NCBI GenBank assembly: GCA_034437755.1
Contig: DAOTTV010000180.1
Coordinates: 1-40,622 of the forward strand
Length of the DNA: 40,622 nt
From: JAUZRW01 sp034437755
GTDB taxonomy: Bacteria; Chloroflexota; Anaerolineae; Aggregatilineales; Phototrophicaceae
Direction of reading: 5' to 3'
The translations under genes were made by a program, and so were the position numbers. This document shows, in pieces, positions 16,198-25,078 of this stretch (position 1 is its first letter; the number at the start of each line of letters is the position of its first letter). A model generated the notes under the pieces. It saw nothing but the letters and a program-made list of their open reading frames with translations. It searched no databases and was not told the DNA's origin.

Positions 16198-17631
16198 ATG
16201 ACACAAGCGCGTACACTCTTTGAAAAAGTGTGGGACAACCACGTCATCAAACCGCAGACTGCTAGCACCCCGGCGGTGCTGTATATTGATTTGCATCTCG
16301 TGCATGAGGTGACATCGCCGCAAGCTTTCACCATGTTGCGCCAGCGCGGTCTTAAGGTGCGCCGCCCCCAGCAAACACTGGGCACGATGGATCACAGCAC
16401 GCCGACCACCCCGCGCAACCCGATGGGCATCATTCCGGTGATCGACAATCAGGCGGTCAAGCAACTTGACCAATTCACCAAAAATTGCGAAGACTTTGGC
16501 ATTCGTATGTTCTCGCTTGGTACAGAAAATCAAGGTATCGTCCATGTGATCGGGCCGGAACAGGGCATCACCCAACCCGGCATGACGATCGTCTGCGGCG
16601 ATAGCCACACCAGCACGCACGGCGCGTTCGGGGCGCTCGGCTTCGGCATTGGCACCAGCGAGGTCGGGCATGTGCTGGCGACACAGACATTATTACAGTA
16701 CAAGCCAAAAACAATGGCTGTGCGCGTTGATGGTACGCTGGGCGATGGCATTGTCGCGAAAGACATTATCCTCGGTATTCTGGCGAAAATCGGTGTCGGC
16801 GGCGGCACGGGTCACGTCTTTGAGTATATGGGATCAGCGATTCGTCGTTTGAGTATGGATGGTCGCATGACGATCTGCAACATGAGCATCGAAGGCGGTG
16901 CGCGGGCGGGGATGGTCGCGCCGGATGAAACGACGTTCGACTACGTTTATGGTCGTCCGCACGCGCCCAAAGGCGACGCATGGGAAAAAGCCGTCGCTGA
17001 ATGGCGCAAGCTCCCGAGCGACGAAGGCGCGGTTTACGATGCTGAGGTGACGCTCAATGCTGATGAACTGGTGCCGATGATCACTTATGGCACGAATCCC
17101 GGCATGGGCATGCCCATCAACGGTCGCGTTCCTGATCCGATGGATTTCGCCGTCAACGAACGCTCATCCATTGACAAGTCTCTGCAATATATGGGACTGC
17201 AACCCGGACAGCCTTTACTCGGTAAGCAAATCGACGTAGTGTTTTTGGGCAGTTGCACCAATTCGCGCATCAGTGACTTGCGTATGGCGGCGAAAATGAT
17301 CGACGGTCGCAAGGTTGCCGATGGTGTGCGGATGATGGTCGTCCCCGGTAGCCAACAGGTGAAAACGCAAGCCGAAGCCGAAGGGCTGGACGAGGTATTC
17401 AAGCAAGCCGGCGCAGAATGGCGCGAAGCCGGATGCAGTATGTGTATCGCGATGAATGGCGACCAACTCGCGCCGGGGCAGTATGCCGTCAGCACCAGTA
17501 ACCGCAATTTCGAGGGTCGTCAGGGCAAGGGCGGACGCACATTCTTAGCTAGCCCGCTGACTGCTGTCGCCGCCGCCGTGAATGGTCACATCAGCGACCC
17601 GCGTGAAATGTTCGTGCCGGAAATGGCGTAA
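16198..17631 (+). CDS. leuC: 3-isopropylmalate dehydratase large subunit
   Basis: 477 aa, aconitase superfamily. Motifs are DLHLVHEVTSPQAF, CGDSHTSTHGAFGALGFGIG, and the three [4Fe-4S] cysteines in FLGSCTNSRISD and GCSMCIAMNGDQ, followed by STSNRNFEGRQGKGGRTFLA. With LeuD it isomerises 2- to 3-isopropylmalate and, in the citramalate pathway, citramalate to methylmalate. ATG 16198 follows AAGAGGAAA. 20 bp before leuD. Confidence 0.95.
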   Translation: MTQARTLFEKVWDNHVIKPQTASTPAVLYIDLHLVHEVTSPQAFTMLRQRGLKVRRPQQTLGTMDHSTPTTPRNPMGIIPVIDNQAVKQLDQFTKNCEDFGIRMFSLGTENQGIVHVIGPEQGITQPGMTIVCGDSHTSTHGAFGALGFGIGTSEVGHVLATQTLLQYKPKTMAVRVDGTLGDGIVAKDIILGILAKIGVGGGTGHVFEYMGSAIRRLSMDGRMTICNMSIEGGARAGMVAPDETTFDYVYGRPHAPKGDAWEKAVAEWRKLPSDEGAVYDAEVTLNADELVPMITYGTNPGMGMPINGRVPDPMDFAVNERSSIDKSLQYMGLQPGQPLLGKQIDVVFLGSCTNSRISDLRMAAKMIDGRKVADGVRMMVVPGSQQVKTQAEAEGLDEVFKQAGAEWREAGCSMCIAMNGDQLAPGQYAVSTSNRNFEGRQGKGGRTFLASPLTAVAAAVNGHISDPREMFVPEMA

Positions 17632-17651
17632 GTGAGGAGAGAGGCTACATC

Positions 17652-18266
17652 ATGGAAAAATTCAATCAATTTAGCGGTCAAATCGCACCTTTACCGATCA
17701 ACGACATCGACACCGATCAGATTATTCCGGCGCGATTCTTGAAAACCACCGATAAGACTGGTCTCGGTCAGCAAGCATTTTTCGATTGGCGTTACAAAGA
17801 TGATGGCACGCCGAATCCTGACTTCGTGCTGAATCAACCCCAATATCAGGATGCAACGATTCTCATCGCGGGGAATAACTTCGGCTGTGGTAGTTCGCGT
17901 GAACATGCACCATGGGCATTGATAGGCATGGGTTTGAAAGCCGTCGTCAGCACCGAATTTGCCGATATTTTCCGCAATAACGCGCTGAAAAATGGCTTGC
18001 TCCCTGTGATTGTCGATGAGGAGACCCAGCAACAACTCGTCAGCCTTGCCGAAGAAGACCCGACGACGCAGGTCAGCATCAACTTAGAGGCGCAGACGCT
18101 TGAACTGCCCGACGGGCGTAAGGTCGAATTTCCGATTGATGCCTTCAGTAAATATTGCTTGCTCAACGGAGTCGACCAACTCGGCTATTTACTCGGCTTA
18201 GAAGATGAGGTCATCGAATACGAGCAGGCTCATCCTCAGCGCGTGAATACGGCAGTGACGACGTAA
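17652..18266 (+). CDS. leuD: 3-isopropylmalate dehydratase small subunit
   Basis: 204 aa swivelling-domain partner of LeuC. Motifs are LPINDIDTDQIIPARFLKTT and GNNFGCGSSREHAPWAL, the substrate-binding loop of the bacterial LeuD. ATG 17652 follows GAGGAGAGAG. It is immediately downstream of leuC, as usual for this heterodimer. Confidence 0.95.
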   Translation: MEKFNQFSGQIAPLPINDIDTDQIIPARFLKTTDKTGLGQQAFFDWRYKDDGTPNPDFVLNQPQYQDATILIAGNNFGCGSSREHAPWALIGMGLKAVVSTEFADIFRNNALKNGLLPVIVDEETQQQLVSLAEEDPTTQVSINLEAQTLELPDGRKVEFPIDAFSKYCLLNGVDQLGYLLGLEDEVIEYEQAHPQRVNTAVTT

Positions 18267-18277
18267 ATGCTTATCAT

Positions 18278-18313
18278 GCATGGGGCATGGCGGGGCTGAT
18301 GTACCCCCCATGC
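18278..18313 (+). promoter_or_regulatory. GC-rich hairpin with two alternative left arms between leuD and cimA
   Basis: The same right arm (18304-18313, CCCCCCATGC) can pair with GCATGGGG (18278-18285, 8 bp perfect) or with GCATGG-c-GGGG (18285-18295, 10 bp with one bulge). There is no T-run. It may be a stabiliser hairpin or a simple bistable RNA; function not shown. Confidence 0.4.
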
Positions 18314-18379
18314 GACCGGCATCCCTCATCATACTGTAAACCTCAGGCGCGTTGTGCGTCTGCTCACTAAGGAGAGAAC

Positions 18380-19978
18380 ATGACACAAGTCGCAATCTAC
18401 GATACAACCCTCCGTGATGGCACACAACGCGAAGGCATTTCGCTCTCGGTTGCCGATAAGCTGAGAATTACCCGCTTACTCGATGAAATGGGCGTCGCTT
18501 ATGTCGAAGGTGGTTGGCCCGGTAGCAACCCCAAAGATGCCGAGTTCTTCGCACAGGCGCAATCGCTCACATTACGCCATGCGCGCATCGCCGCGTTCGG
18601 GTCAACGTGCCGCAAAGAAACCGACCCCGCCGCTGATGCCAATATCAAAGCTCTCGTCGATGCACACACACCAGTCGTGACTGTCGTCGGCAAAACGTCG
18701 ATGTTGCATGTGACCGATGTCCTACAAACGACCCCACAAGAGAATCTGCGGATGATTCGCGCGAGCCTCGCTTATCTCAAGTCACTGGGCAAAGAGGTGA
18801 TTTACGACGCAGAACACTTCTTCGATGGCGCGAAACTGGATATGGAATACGCCTTCGATACGCTCAAAGCAGCCGTTGACGGTGGTGCGGATTGCATCGT
18901 GTTGTGTGATACCAACGGCGGATCAATGCCTTGGGAAATCACCGATTACGTGTATCAGGCGCAGGCTTTGTTCCCAGATGTGCCAATTGGCATCCATACG
19001 CACAACGATGGCGAGATGGCAGTTGCGAATTCGCTAGCGGCTGTTAAAGCGGGTGCCGTTCATGTGCAAGGGACGATCAACGGGTATGGTGAACGCTGTG
19101 GCAATGCCAACCTGTGCAGTATCATCCCCGACTTGACGCTGAAAATGAATGTATCATGCTTGCCAGATGACGGATCACTGCGCCATCTGACGCACATCTC
19201 GCGCACAGTTGCCGAAATCGCAAACCTCGCGCCGGATAGCCATCTCGCATATGTTGGTAAGAGCGCCTTCGCGCACAAGGGCGGTATTCATGTCGCGGCG
19301 ATTCGGCGCAATGTCGATAGCTATCAACATATTGACCCGCAACTCGTCGGCAATCAGATGCGGATTCTCGTATCGGATCTATCAGGGCGTGGCAATGTCC
19401 TCAGCAAAGCCGAAGAGTTGGGCTTAGATGTGAGCAAAGCCGAAGCACGTCAGGTGCTGGAAGAGATCAAGAATTTGGAGCATGAGGGCTACGTCTTTGA
19501 AGGGGCTGAGGCATCGATTGCCATTCGCTTGCATCGGGCGAAAGATAATTACAAGCCTATCTTCCAACTGGTTGATTTCACGACAATTGTCGAAGATCGA
19601 CGCGGGCGTGGCCCGATTGCCGAGGCGATGGTTAAACTAGATGTAAACGGCGACATCGTACACACCGCCGCCGAAGGTAACGGCCCCGTCAACGCGCTGG
19701 ATATGGCCTTACGCAAAGCCCTGATGCCCTACTACTCGCAGATTGCTGACTTCCAACTGGTTGATTATAAAGTGCGTATCCTCGATAGCGAACATGCCAC
19801 CGCCGCCACCACCCGCGTACTCATCGACACGCAAATGGGCGCGAAACGCTGGTCAACCGTTGGCGCGGGGACGAACATCATTCGCGCGAGTTGGTTGGCT
19901 CTGGTCGATAGTGTCGAATACGGACTCAGCGTCGTCCTCGAAGAAGATGACGAAACTCAACTCGCCGTTGGAGACTGA
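18380..19978 (+). CDS. cimA: (R)-citramalate synthase
   Basis: 532 aa, LeuA-like TIM barrel plus C-terminal LeuA dimer/regulatory domain. It begins QVAIYDTTLRDGTQREGISL; the TQREGISLS and VEGGWPGSNPKD motifs separate this citramalate-type family from LeuA. The metal site is HTHNDGEMAVANSLAAV and NGYGERCGNANLCSII follows. It condenses pyruvate and acetyl-CoA to citramalate, giving 2-oxobutyrate for isoleucine via LeuCD and LeuB without threonine dehydratase. Its position between leuD and leuB fits that. ATG 18380 follows AGGAGAG. Confidence 0.93.
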   Translation: MTQVAIYDTTLRDGTQREGISLSVADKLRITRLLDEMGVAYVEGGWPGSNPKDAEFFAQAQSLTLRHARIAAFGSTCRKETDPAADANIKALVDAHTPVVTVVGKTSMLHVTDVLQTTPQENLRMIRASLAYLKSLGKEVIYDAEHFFDGAKLDMEYAFDTLKAAVDGGADCIVLCDTNGGSMPWEITDYVYQAQALFPDVPIGIHTHNDGEMAVANSLAAVKAGAVHVQGTINGYGERCGNANLCSIIPDLTLKMNVSCLPDDGSLRHLTHISRTVAEIANLAPDSHLAYVGKSAFAHKGGIHVAAIRRNVDSYQHIDPQLVGNQMRILVSDLSGRGNVLSKAEELGLDVSKAEARQVLEEIKNLEHEGYVFEGAEASIAIRLHRAKDNYKPIFQLVDFTTIVEDRRGRGPIAEAMVKLDVNGDIVHTAAEGNGPVNALDMALRKALMPYYSQIADFQLVDYKVRILDSEHATAATTRVLIDTQMGAKRWSTVGAGTNIIRASWLALVDSVEYGLSVVLEEDDETQLAVGD

Positions 19979-19982
19979 TAGT

Positions 19983-20075
19983 ATGCCACTCAACAAAGTT
20001 AACATAGCCGAAAAATATGCGACATTCGGCGATCACTGGCAACCGAAAGCCAGCCTGCATAAATTTAACGTTTGA
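19983..20075 (+). pseudogene. Truncated cupin-family gene remnant
   Basis: A 30-codon ORF starts 4 bases after the cimA stop. Its beginning, NKVNIAEKYATFGDHWQPK, strongly resembles the N-terminus of small cupin proteins (pattern KVNLAEKF..F..HW.PK). The expected continuation with the His-containing beta-barrel is absent: the frame ends KASLHKFNV and stop, and I see no cupin sequence in the three plus frames before leuB. Best read as the leftover 5' end of a deleted cupin gene that once followed cimA. Confidence 0.6.
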
Positions 20076-20179
20076 TACAGTGTGCAGGAGCGTTTACCCC
20101 TCCTAGTTTGGCGTAGGAGATCGCGAGGTGAAGTTACATACAGGCTCTTGCACCCCACCACGAAAGAAGATGGATTACC

Positions 20180-21244
20180 ATGAAAGCAAAAATTGCGACC
20201 TTATCCGGCGATGGTATCGGGCCGGAAGTGATGGAACAAGCTCTGCGCGTGCTAGCGGTCATCGGCACGACCTACGAGCATCAATTTGAGACCGAAGAAG
20301 CCTTGATTGGCGGTATCGCCATCGACGAGACCGGAAGCGCTCTCCCCGACGAAACGATTGCAGTCTGCGAGAGCGCCGACGCGATCCTGCTGGCGGCGGT
20401 CGGTGGCTACAAATGGGATAACCCTGATGCCCCTGTTCGCCCTGAGCAGGGCTTGCTGAAGATACGCCAGCACTTCGGTTTATTCGCCAATCTGCGTCCA
20501 GTCAAAATCTATCCGGCACTGGCAGAATTCGTACCTTTACGTGCGGATCTGCTGGAAGGCGTGGATATTCTCTTCGTGCGTGAACTCACCGGCGGTATCT
20601 ACTTCGGTGACCGGCAAGAGATGGGCGCTAACGATACCGCATACGACACGATGCAATATAGTCGTGACGAAGTGGCGCGGGTGGCGCATGTGGCATTCCG
20701 TGCGGCACAGGGACGACGGGGCAAGCTGACATCGGTCGATAAGGCGAATGTGCTGGCGGCGATGCGTCTGTGGCGCAGTACAGTGGTGCAAGTCCACGAT
20801 GATTACGACGATGTCGCGCTTGAGCATTTGCTGGTCGATGCCTGTACGATGCACTTGTTAACGCGTCCGGCAGATTTTGATGTGGTGCTGGCTGGGAATA
20901 TGTTCGGTGATATTCTCAGCGACGAGGCATCGGTATTAGCGGGGTCACTAGGGATGTTACCATCGGCATCGCTGGCAGAGGATAACTTCGGGCTGTATGA
21001 ACCCGTTCACGGGAGCGCACCCGACATCGCCGGACAGGGCAAAGCCAACCCGATTGGCATGTTGATGAGTCTGGCGATGTTGCTCCGCTATAGCTTGCGC
21101 CTAGAGACCGAAGCTCAAGCGATTGAAGCGGCGATCGACGCGGTGCTGGCGGATGGTGCGCGCACGAGCGACATCGCTGGGGATAGCACGGCGATCAGTA
21201 CACAGGCATTCACAGATGCCGTGATTGCCAAAATTCAACCGTGA
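20180..21244 (+). CDS. leuB: 3-isopropylmalate dehydrogenase
   Basis: 354 aa NAD-dependent beta-decarboxylating dehydrogenase. Motifs are LSGDGIGPEVM, ILLAAVGGYKWDNP, FVRELTGGIYFGDR, the catalytic K in TSVDKANVL, the Mg-binding GNMFGDILSDEASVLAGSLG, and GLYEPVHGSAPDIAGQGKAN. It serves leucine synthesis and, with cimA present, probably the methylmalate step to 2-oxobutyrate. It closes the ilv-leu cluster; the following gene is convergent. Confidence 0.95.
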   Translation: MKAKIATLSGDGIGPEVMEQALRVLAVIGTTYEHQFETEEALIGGIAIDETGSALPDETIAVCESADAILLAAVGGYKWDNPDAPVRPEQGLLKIRQHFGLFANLRPVKIYPALAEFVPLRADLLEGVDILFVRELTGGIYFGDRQEMGANDTAYDTMQYSRDEVARVAHVAFRAAQGRRGKLTSVDKANVLAAMRLWRSTVVQVHDDYDDVALEHLLVDACTMHLLTRPADFDVVLAGNMFGDILSDEASVLAGSLGMLPSASLAEDNFGLYEPVHGSAPDIAGQGKANPIGMLMSLAMLLRYSLRLETEAQAIEAAIDAVLADGARTSDIAGDSTAISTQAFTDAVIAKIQP

Positions 21245-21257
21245 TCGCCATCGACGA

Positions 21258-21286
21258 GCGGCGCAGACAATGTGAACGTGCGCCGT
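21258..21286 (+). terminator. Possible terminator of the ilv-leu cluster
   Basis: Perfect CGGCGCA/TGCGCCG stem (21259-21265 with 21279-21285) with a 13-nt loop, located between convergent genes. It is followed only by TTGGTTC, so the T-run is weak. Confidence 0.4.
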
Positions 21287-21290
21287 TGGT

Positions 21291-23210
21291 TCAATCCTCG
21301 GTCACGATGTCGGTGGCATCTGGCGATGGTGTGTTGCCATCATCGTTGTTATAACGCCTGTTGAACTCGTGCATGGCAAGCGCCGACATCAGGTACATCA
21401 AGCGGCGACTCCCGATTGTCATCGTCTCCCACGTCATCGCGCGCAGGCAAGTCAACGCGAGCGAGATGTAATACTCTTGCCACTTGGCATCACGGCGCAG
21501 AGATCGCTCGGCAATCTGGCGCAGGGCGATCACCGCCTGTAGTGCATTTTCCATGTCAGGCGGGGCAATCAACCGCCGATCATCGATGTTGAGCGCTGTC
21601 AGGTATTTCAGCAGGTTGCGCGCGCTCGCCCATGAGTCATCATCGCCCAATGGGGCAATCACTTCGCTGAGGATGCTGACTTCTAGATTTGCCCAATCAA
21701 AGAGTGTATGTCCGTCGCGGGTGCGCGCAAAATCGATCAACAGTGCGCTTTCGCTGGGGCCGATCAGGATATTCCCCAGATGCAAATCGCCATGAATCGT
21801 ACTCATCAAGCCTTCTACCGGAATATCTAACAATTCCTGATAGGACTTTACGGGATTTGGTAGTAGAATATTGTTAACGGATATACGCTCAGTGCCTATT
21901 TCAAAATCTGGCTCTAACGCTAGCAGAGCCATCATCAACTGCTCATCGCGAGTTTGCCACACTTGCCCGATGATGCGCTCGACCACTTCGCCGCGGTAGA
22001 ACGTGCTTCTCTCGAAGTCGATGCCGCGCACTTCGATCTGGTAGGCGCTCGTCGTGTTCGACCCTTGGCTAATCCCGAGGCGGATGCTCTGCTTATCATG
22101 CTCCACGCGGTAGACCGTGAAATTCTCGACGACGACATGATCGCCATATTCAAGCTCGTTGATCTTACTGCGCTTGACGGGCACTCGCAGGACGTGTGTG
22201 CCTTCGGGTGGTTTCTCGTGGCTTGTCAATTGTAGGGTGAGGATCGGCGGTAAGAGCCAATCGTATTCCTGCCAAACGTTGAAGCGAAACGGGCGCGTCT
22301 GCTTCCACCAGTTATCGCCGAACTCGCGATACAGGTGTTGATGTAACCAGCGACCGAGCTTCTCGCCAGTCCATTTTTTGACCAGCGCCCGCATATCACT
22401 CGGTTGCCCGTCATCCGCCGTCAGGAAGGTGTATTTCAACGCGGCGAGATCGGATGTATCCGGCGCAACCGGACGATCTTCGAGGCGGGCGGTCAGCGGC
22501 GGCAGTGTGCCACGCACGTAATGCTCGTAGCGTTGTGCTTCGTCTAAAATATCATCGGTACGCCCAATTTTGACGACGACCATCGCTTGCTCGCGCCGAT
22601 CAATGCTGAAGGGTGTGACTACCAGCAAATCCGCACCAGCATATCCGCCCGTGAGTTGTGTCTCAACCCGTATACGTGAGTAACCGTAAAACATCTTACG
22701 CAGGATGAATAACTTATCGGGGGCGAGTTCTTGATGAAAATCTTTCCCCATATCAATGCGGACGAAGGATTGTGTGGATGCCCGAATCGCCTTCTTGCTG
22801 ATGGCTGCATCGCGTAACTCGGCTAAATCTAGCCCCAGTAGCGAGAGTACGTGACTCGGGATACTGTCGCTTTCTTCGAGGATAGCCACCAGCAAATCGC
22901 GCTCTTGAATGGTGCCGCGCCCTTGCTCGCGTGCGATTTCCTGTGCGAGCGAAATCACCAGTTCAAGGCGGGGCGAATTAGGCACGCCGGCCCATAGGCG
23001 ATGCCGACTGCCTTTGCCCGCCCGCCGGCGCACTGCGTCAATTACGTATTCTGCTGAATAGCCATAATCGGATAAGATGCTACTAGCAAGCCCACTCTTA
23101 ATCTCAAGCAGGGCGATGAAAATATGCTCCACACCGAGGAAGTAATGCCGCATCCGGTGTGATTCTTGTCGTGCGTTAATCAGGATGTCTTTAAATGGAA
23201 TGAGCGCCAT
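21291..23210 (-). CDS. Clp-N domain fused to an aminoglycoside-phosphotransferase/kinase-fold domain
   Basis: 639 aa. Residues about 1-140 are a Clp_N (ClpA/B/C N-terminal) double repeat: FKDILINARQESHRMRHYFL then GVEHIFIALLE, and a second half with ERDLLVAILEES. From about 180 a kinase-like fold begins with a Gly-rich strand (TQLTGGYAGADLLVVTP), a beta3 Lys (AMVVVKIGRTDD) and a helix-C-like EAQRYEHYV. A long insertion (about 250-470) contains a beta-rich segment (LRVPVKRSKINELEYGDHVV). The catalytic loop STIHGDLHLGNILIGP and metal Asp in LLIDFARTRDG follow. Key residues appear intact, so it may be active. No AAA+ domain is present. It probably resembles the ternary-complex-associated kinase-like domains described in conflict systems; that name is from memory. 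Adjacent upstream is an FHA gene, 9 bp away. Confidence 0.7.
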   Translation of the reverse strand: MALIPFKDILINARQESHRMRHYFLGVEHIFIALLEIKSGLASSILSDYGYSAEYVIDAVRRRAGKGSRHRLWAGVPNSPRLELVISLAQEIAREQGRGTIQERDLLVAILEESDSIPSHVLSLLGLDLAELRDAAISKKAIRASTQSFVRIDMGKDFHQELAPDKLFILRKMFYGYSRIRVETQLTGGYAGADLLVVTPFSIDRREQAMVVVKIGRTDDILDEAQRYEHYVRGTLPPLTARLEDRPVAPDTSDLAALKYTFLTADDGQPSDMRALVKKWTGEKLGRWLHQHLYREFGDNWWKQTRPFRFNVWQEYDWLLPPILTLQLTSHEKPPEGTHVLRVPVKRSKINELEYGDHVVVENFTVYRVEHDKQSIRLGISQGSNTTSAYQIEVRGIDFERSTFYRGEVVERIIGQVWQTRDEQLMMALLALEPDFEIGTERISVNNILLPNPVKSYQELLDIPVEGLMSTIHGDLHLGNILIGPSESALLIDFARTRDGHTLFDWANLEVSILSEVIAPLGDDDSWASARNLLKYLTALNIDDRRLIAPPDMENALQAVIALRQIAERSLRRDAKWQEYYISLALTCLRAMTWETMTIGSRRLMYLMSALAMHEFNRRYNNDDGNTPSPDATDIVTED

Positions 23211-23219
23211 AAGTCTCGC

Positions 23220-23573
23220 TTAAGCTTGTATTCGTAGCCATGTGCGCCCGACGCGGAATAACTCGCCGGGTTGTATGGGTATGATACCGCTAACCTTGTG
23301 ATCTTCAAACATGTTATCGGCATTTTCGGTGAAGGTGCCGTTGGTGCTCTTGTTATCTTCCAACCACCAACGATCATCTTTCCAGAAGAGCCGTGCGTGA
23401 TGGCGCGAGATAAACGTATCCCGCTTGAGGCATAGATCGTTATTTTCTTTGCGTCCGATGCTGATAACCCACTGGTCATCCAAGATGCGACCATCGCTCC
23501 GTGCTTTAAAGCGATATTCTGTGCCGTCATCGACCCCGCTCATCACTATGATCGTCACCGCTTCGATCAACAC
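23220..23573 (-). CDS. FHA-domain protein
   Basis: 117 aa, essentially one forkhead-associated domain. Visible are VISIGRKENNDLCLKRDTFI, the SRHHARLFW phosphothreonine-binding motif, and DNKSTNGTFTENADNMFEDH, then GELFRVGRTWLRI. The conserved Gly-Arg, Ser-x-x-His and Asn-Gly residues are all there, so it should bind phosphothreonine. The start is GTG 23573 with AGAGGGGTG just upstream. It is the first gene of a two-gene minus-strand operon with the Clp-N/kinase-fold gene and is divergent from the inositol-3-phosphate synthase gene. Confidence 0.85.
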   Translation of the reverse strand: MLIEAVTIIVMSGVDDGTEYRFKARSDGRILDDQWVISIGRKENNDLCLKRDTFISRHHARLFWKDDRWWLEDNKSTNGTFTENADNMFEDHKVSGIIPIQPGELFRVGRTWLRIQA

Positions 23574-23840
23574 CAGTCACCCCTCTTTGTTATTGCTAGT
23601 CATATCATCACACCAACATCTCGATTATACCGTTATTTTATGCAAGACTCAATTTAGGGATGGATGCTAGTTTAACAATCGCTATGTATTTCCCACGAAA
23701 GCTGTATTTTGGCATATGATTATAGATCTACGATTTTCGGCTTATGCAAATTACCCGTTACTGAGGGTAACTTGTGTAATATTTTACCTCGTCTATGCTT
23801 CTATAGTTTGAGGACTATTATAACTAGGAGACACTCATCT

Positions 23841-24971
23841 ATGAGCGATAAGAAAGTTCGCGTAGCCATCATCGGCGTGGGGAATTGTGCCTCGTCATTG
23901 GTGCAAGGTGTTGAGTATTACAAGAACGCCAGTCACGATGATGTGATTCCCGGCGTGATGCACGCTGTCTTGGGCAGTTATCATATCGGTGATATCGAAT
24001 TCAGTGCCGCCATTGATATCGATCAAGACAAAGTCGGTCAGGATCTTAGTCAGGCGATCTGGGCGGGGCAAAATAACACCATCAAGTTTGCGGACGTGCC
24101 CTTCAAGAGTGTGCCCGTCGCCCGCGGGATGACGCACGACGGCTTAGGCCCGTATCTACAAGAGAAAATTACCAAAGCCCCCGGCTCGACCGCCAACATC
24201 ACCGAACTGCTGAAAGAGACCAAGACCGATGTCGTCGTCAATTACCTGCCCGTCGGCAGTGAGCAGGCGACCAAGTGGTATGTTGAGCAAGTGCTGAATG
24301 CGGGCTGTGCCTTCGTCAACGCGATTCCGGTGTTCATCGCGCGTGAAAAATACTGGCAGGGTCGCTTTGAAGAGCGCGGTTTGCCCGTCATCGGCGATGA
24401 CATCAAAAGCCAGGTCGGCGCGACAATCGTACACCGCGTGCTGACCAATCTATTCGTTGATCGCGGGGTAAAGCTGGAACGCACGAGCCAACTCAACGTC
24501 GGCGGCAATATGGATTTCTACAACATGCTTGATCGTAGCCGCCTTGAGAGCAAGAAAATCAGCAAGACGAATTCCGTCACCAGTCAATTGCCCTACGAGG
24601 TCGATAAAGATAACGTGTACATCGGGCCGAGCGATTATGTGCCGTGGCTCACTGATCGTAAATGGGCGCATATCCGCTTAGAAGGCAAGAGTTTCGGTGA
24701 TGTGCCGCTGAATATCGAACTTAAGTTGGAAGTGTGGGATAGCCCCAATAGCGCCGGTGTCATCATCGACGCGGTACGCACAGCAAAAATCGCGCTCGAT
24801 CGTGGGTTAAGCGGCGCAATCGAAGCGCCGAGTAGCTACTTCTTCAAGTCGCCGCCGATCCAACCCAATGATAACATCGCCCGTGAGATGCTAGAAGCAT
24901 TCATCGCAGGTGAGGCTTACGAGTGGATGGGGCAAAATCGCGCGGCAGGCACCGGCGCACATACAACATAA
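23841..24971 (+). CDS. ino1: Inositol-3-phosphate synthase (actinobacterial-type)
   Basis: 376 aa from ATG 23841, preceded by CTAGGAGAC; the 44 in-frame codons upstream from 23709 do not look coding. It begins MSDKKVRVAIIGVGNCASSL with the NAD-binding GxGxxA motif, and contains ATKWYVEQVLNAGCAFVNAI, GDDIKSQVGATIVHRVL and NVGGNMDFYNMLDRSRLESK, conserved in the family. It converts glucose 6-phosphate to inositol 3-phosphate, the precursor of inositol lipids, mycothiol or inositol solutes. The use here is unknown; an MshA-like GT4 is in the same window but far away. Confidence 0.92.
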   Translation: MSDKKVRVAIIGVGNCASSLVQGVEYYKNASHDDVIPGVMHAVLGSYHIGDIEFSAAIDIDQDKVGQDLSQAIWAGQNNTIKFADVPFKSVPVARGMTHDGLGPYLQEKITKAPGSTANITELLKETKTDVVVNYLPVGSEQATKWYVEQVLNAGCAFVNAIPVFIAREKYWQGRFEERGLPVIGDDIKSQVGATIVHRVLTNLFVDRGVKLERTSQLNVGGNMDFYNMLDRSRLESKKISKTNSVTSQLPYEVDKDNVYIGPSDYVPWLTDRKWAHIRLEGKSFGDVPLNIELKLEVWDSPNSAGVIIDAVRTAKIALDRGLSGAIEAPSSYFFKSPPIQPNDNIAREMLEAFIAGEAYEWMGQNRAAGTGAHTT

Positions 24972-25020
24972 CCGTGAAGGAACGACGAAAGACTCGTCAG
25001 ACTCATACGTACAGCAACCT

Positions 25021-25078
25021 GTAAGGGCGACCTATAGTGCGCCCGTTATGCTACGGGTTCGCTGTAGCAAACCCTTAC
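25021..25078. repeat. Nested palindromic repeat between ino1 and the SAM riboswitch
   Basis: A 7-bp outer stem (GTAAGGG 25021-25027, CCCTTAC 25072-25078) encloses two small hairpins (GGGCG/CGCCC and GCTAC/GTAGC). It has a cloverleaf-like outline but is only 58 nt and is not a tRNA. It resembles the GTAGGG-type palindrome at 16114 in style. The rest of 24972-25228 shows nothing else I can support. Confidence 0.45.

Noticed and set aside
25021..25078. Possible tRNA or tRNA-like RNA
   Set aside because: Outer 7-bp stem and a GGTTCG motif are present, but it is only 58 nt, has no anticodon arm of proper size and no CCA-side conservation; kept as a palindromic repeat.
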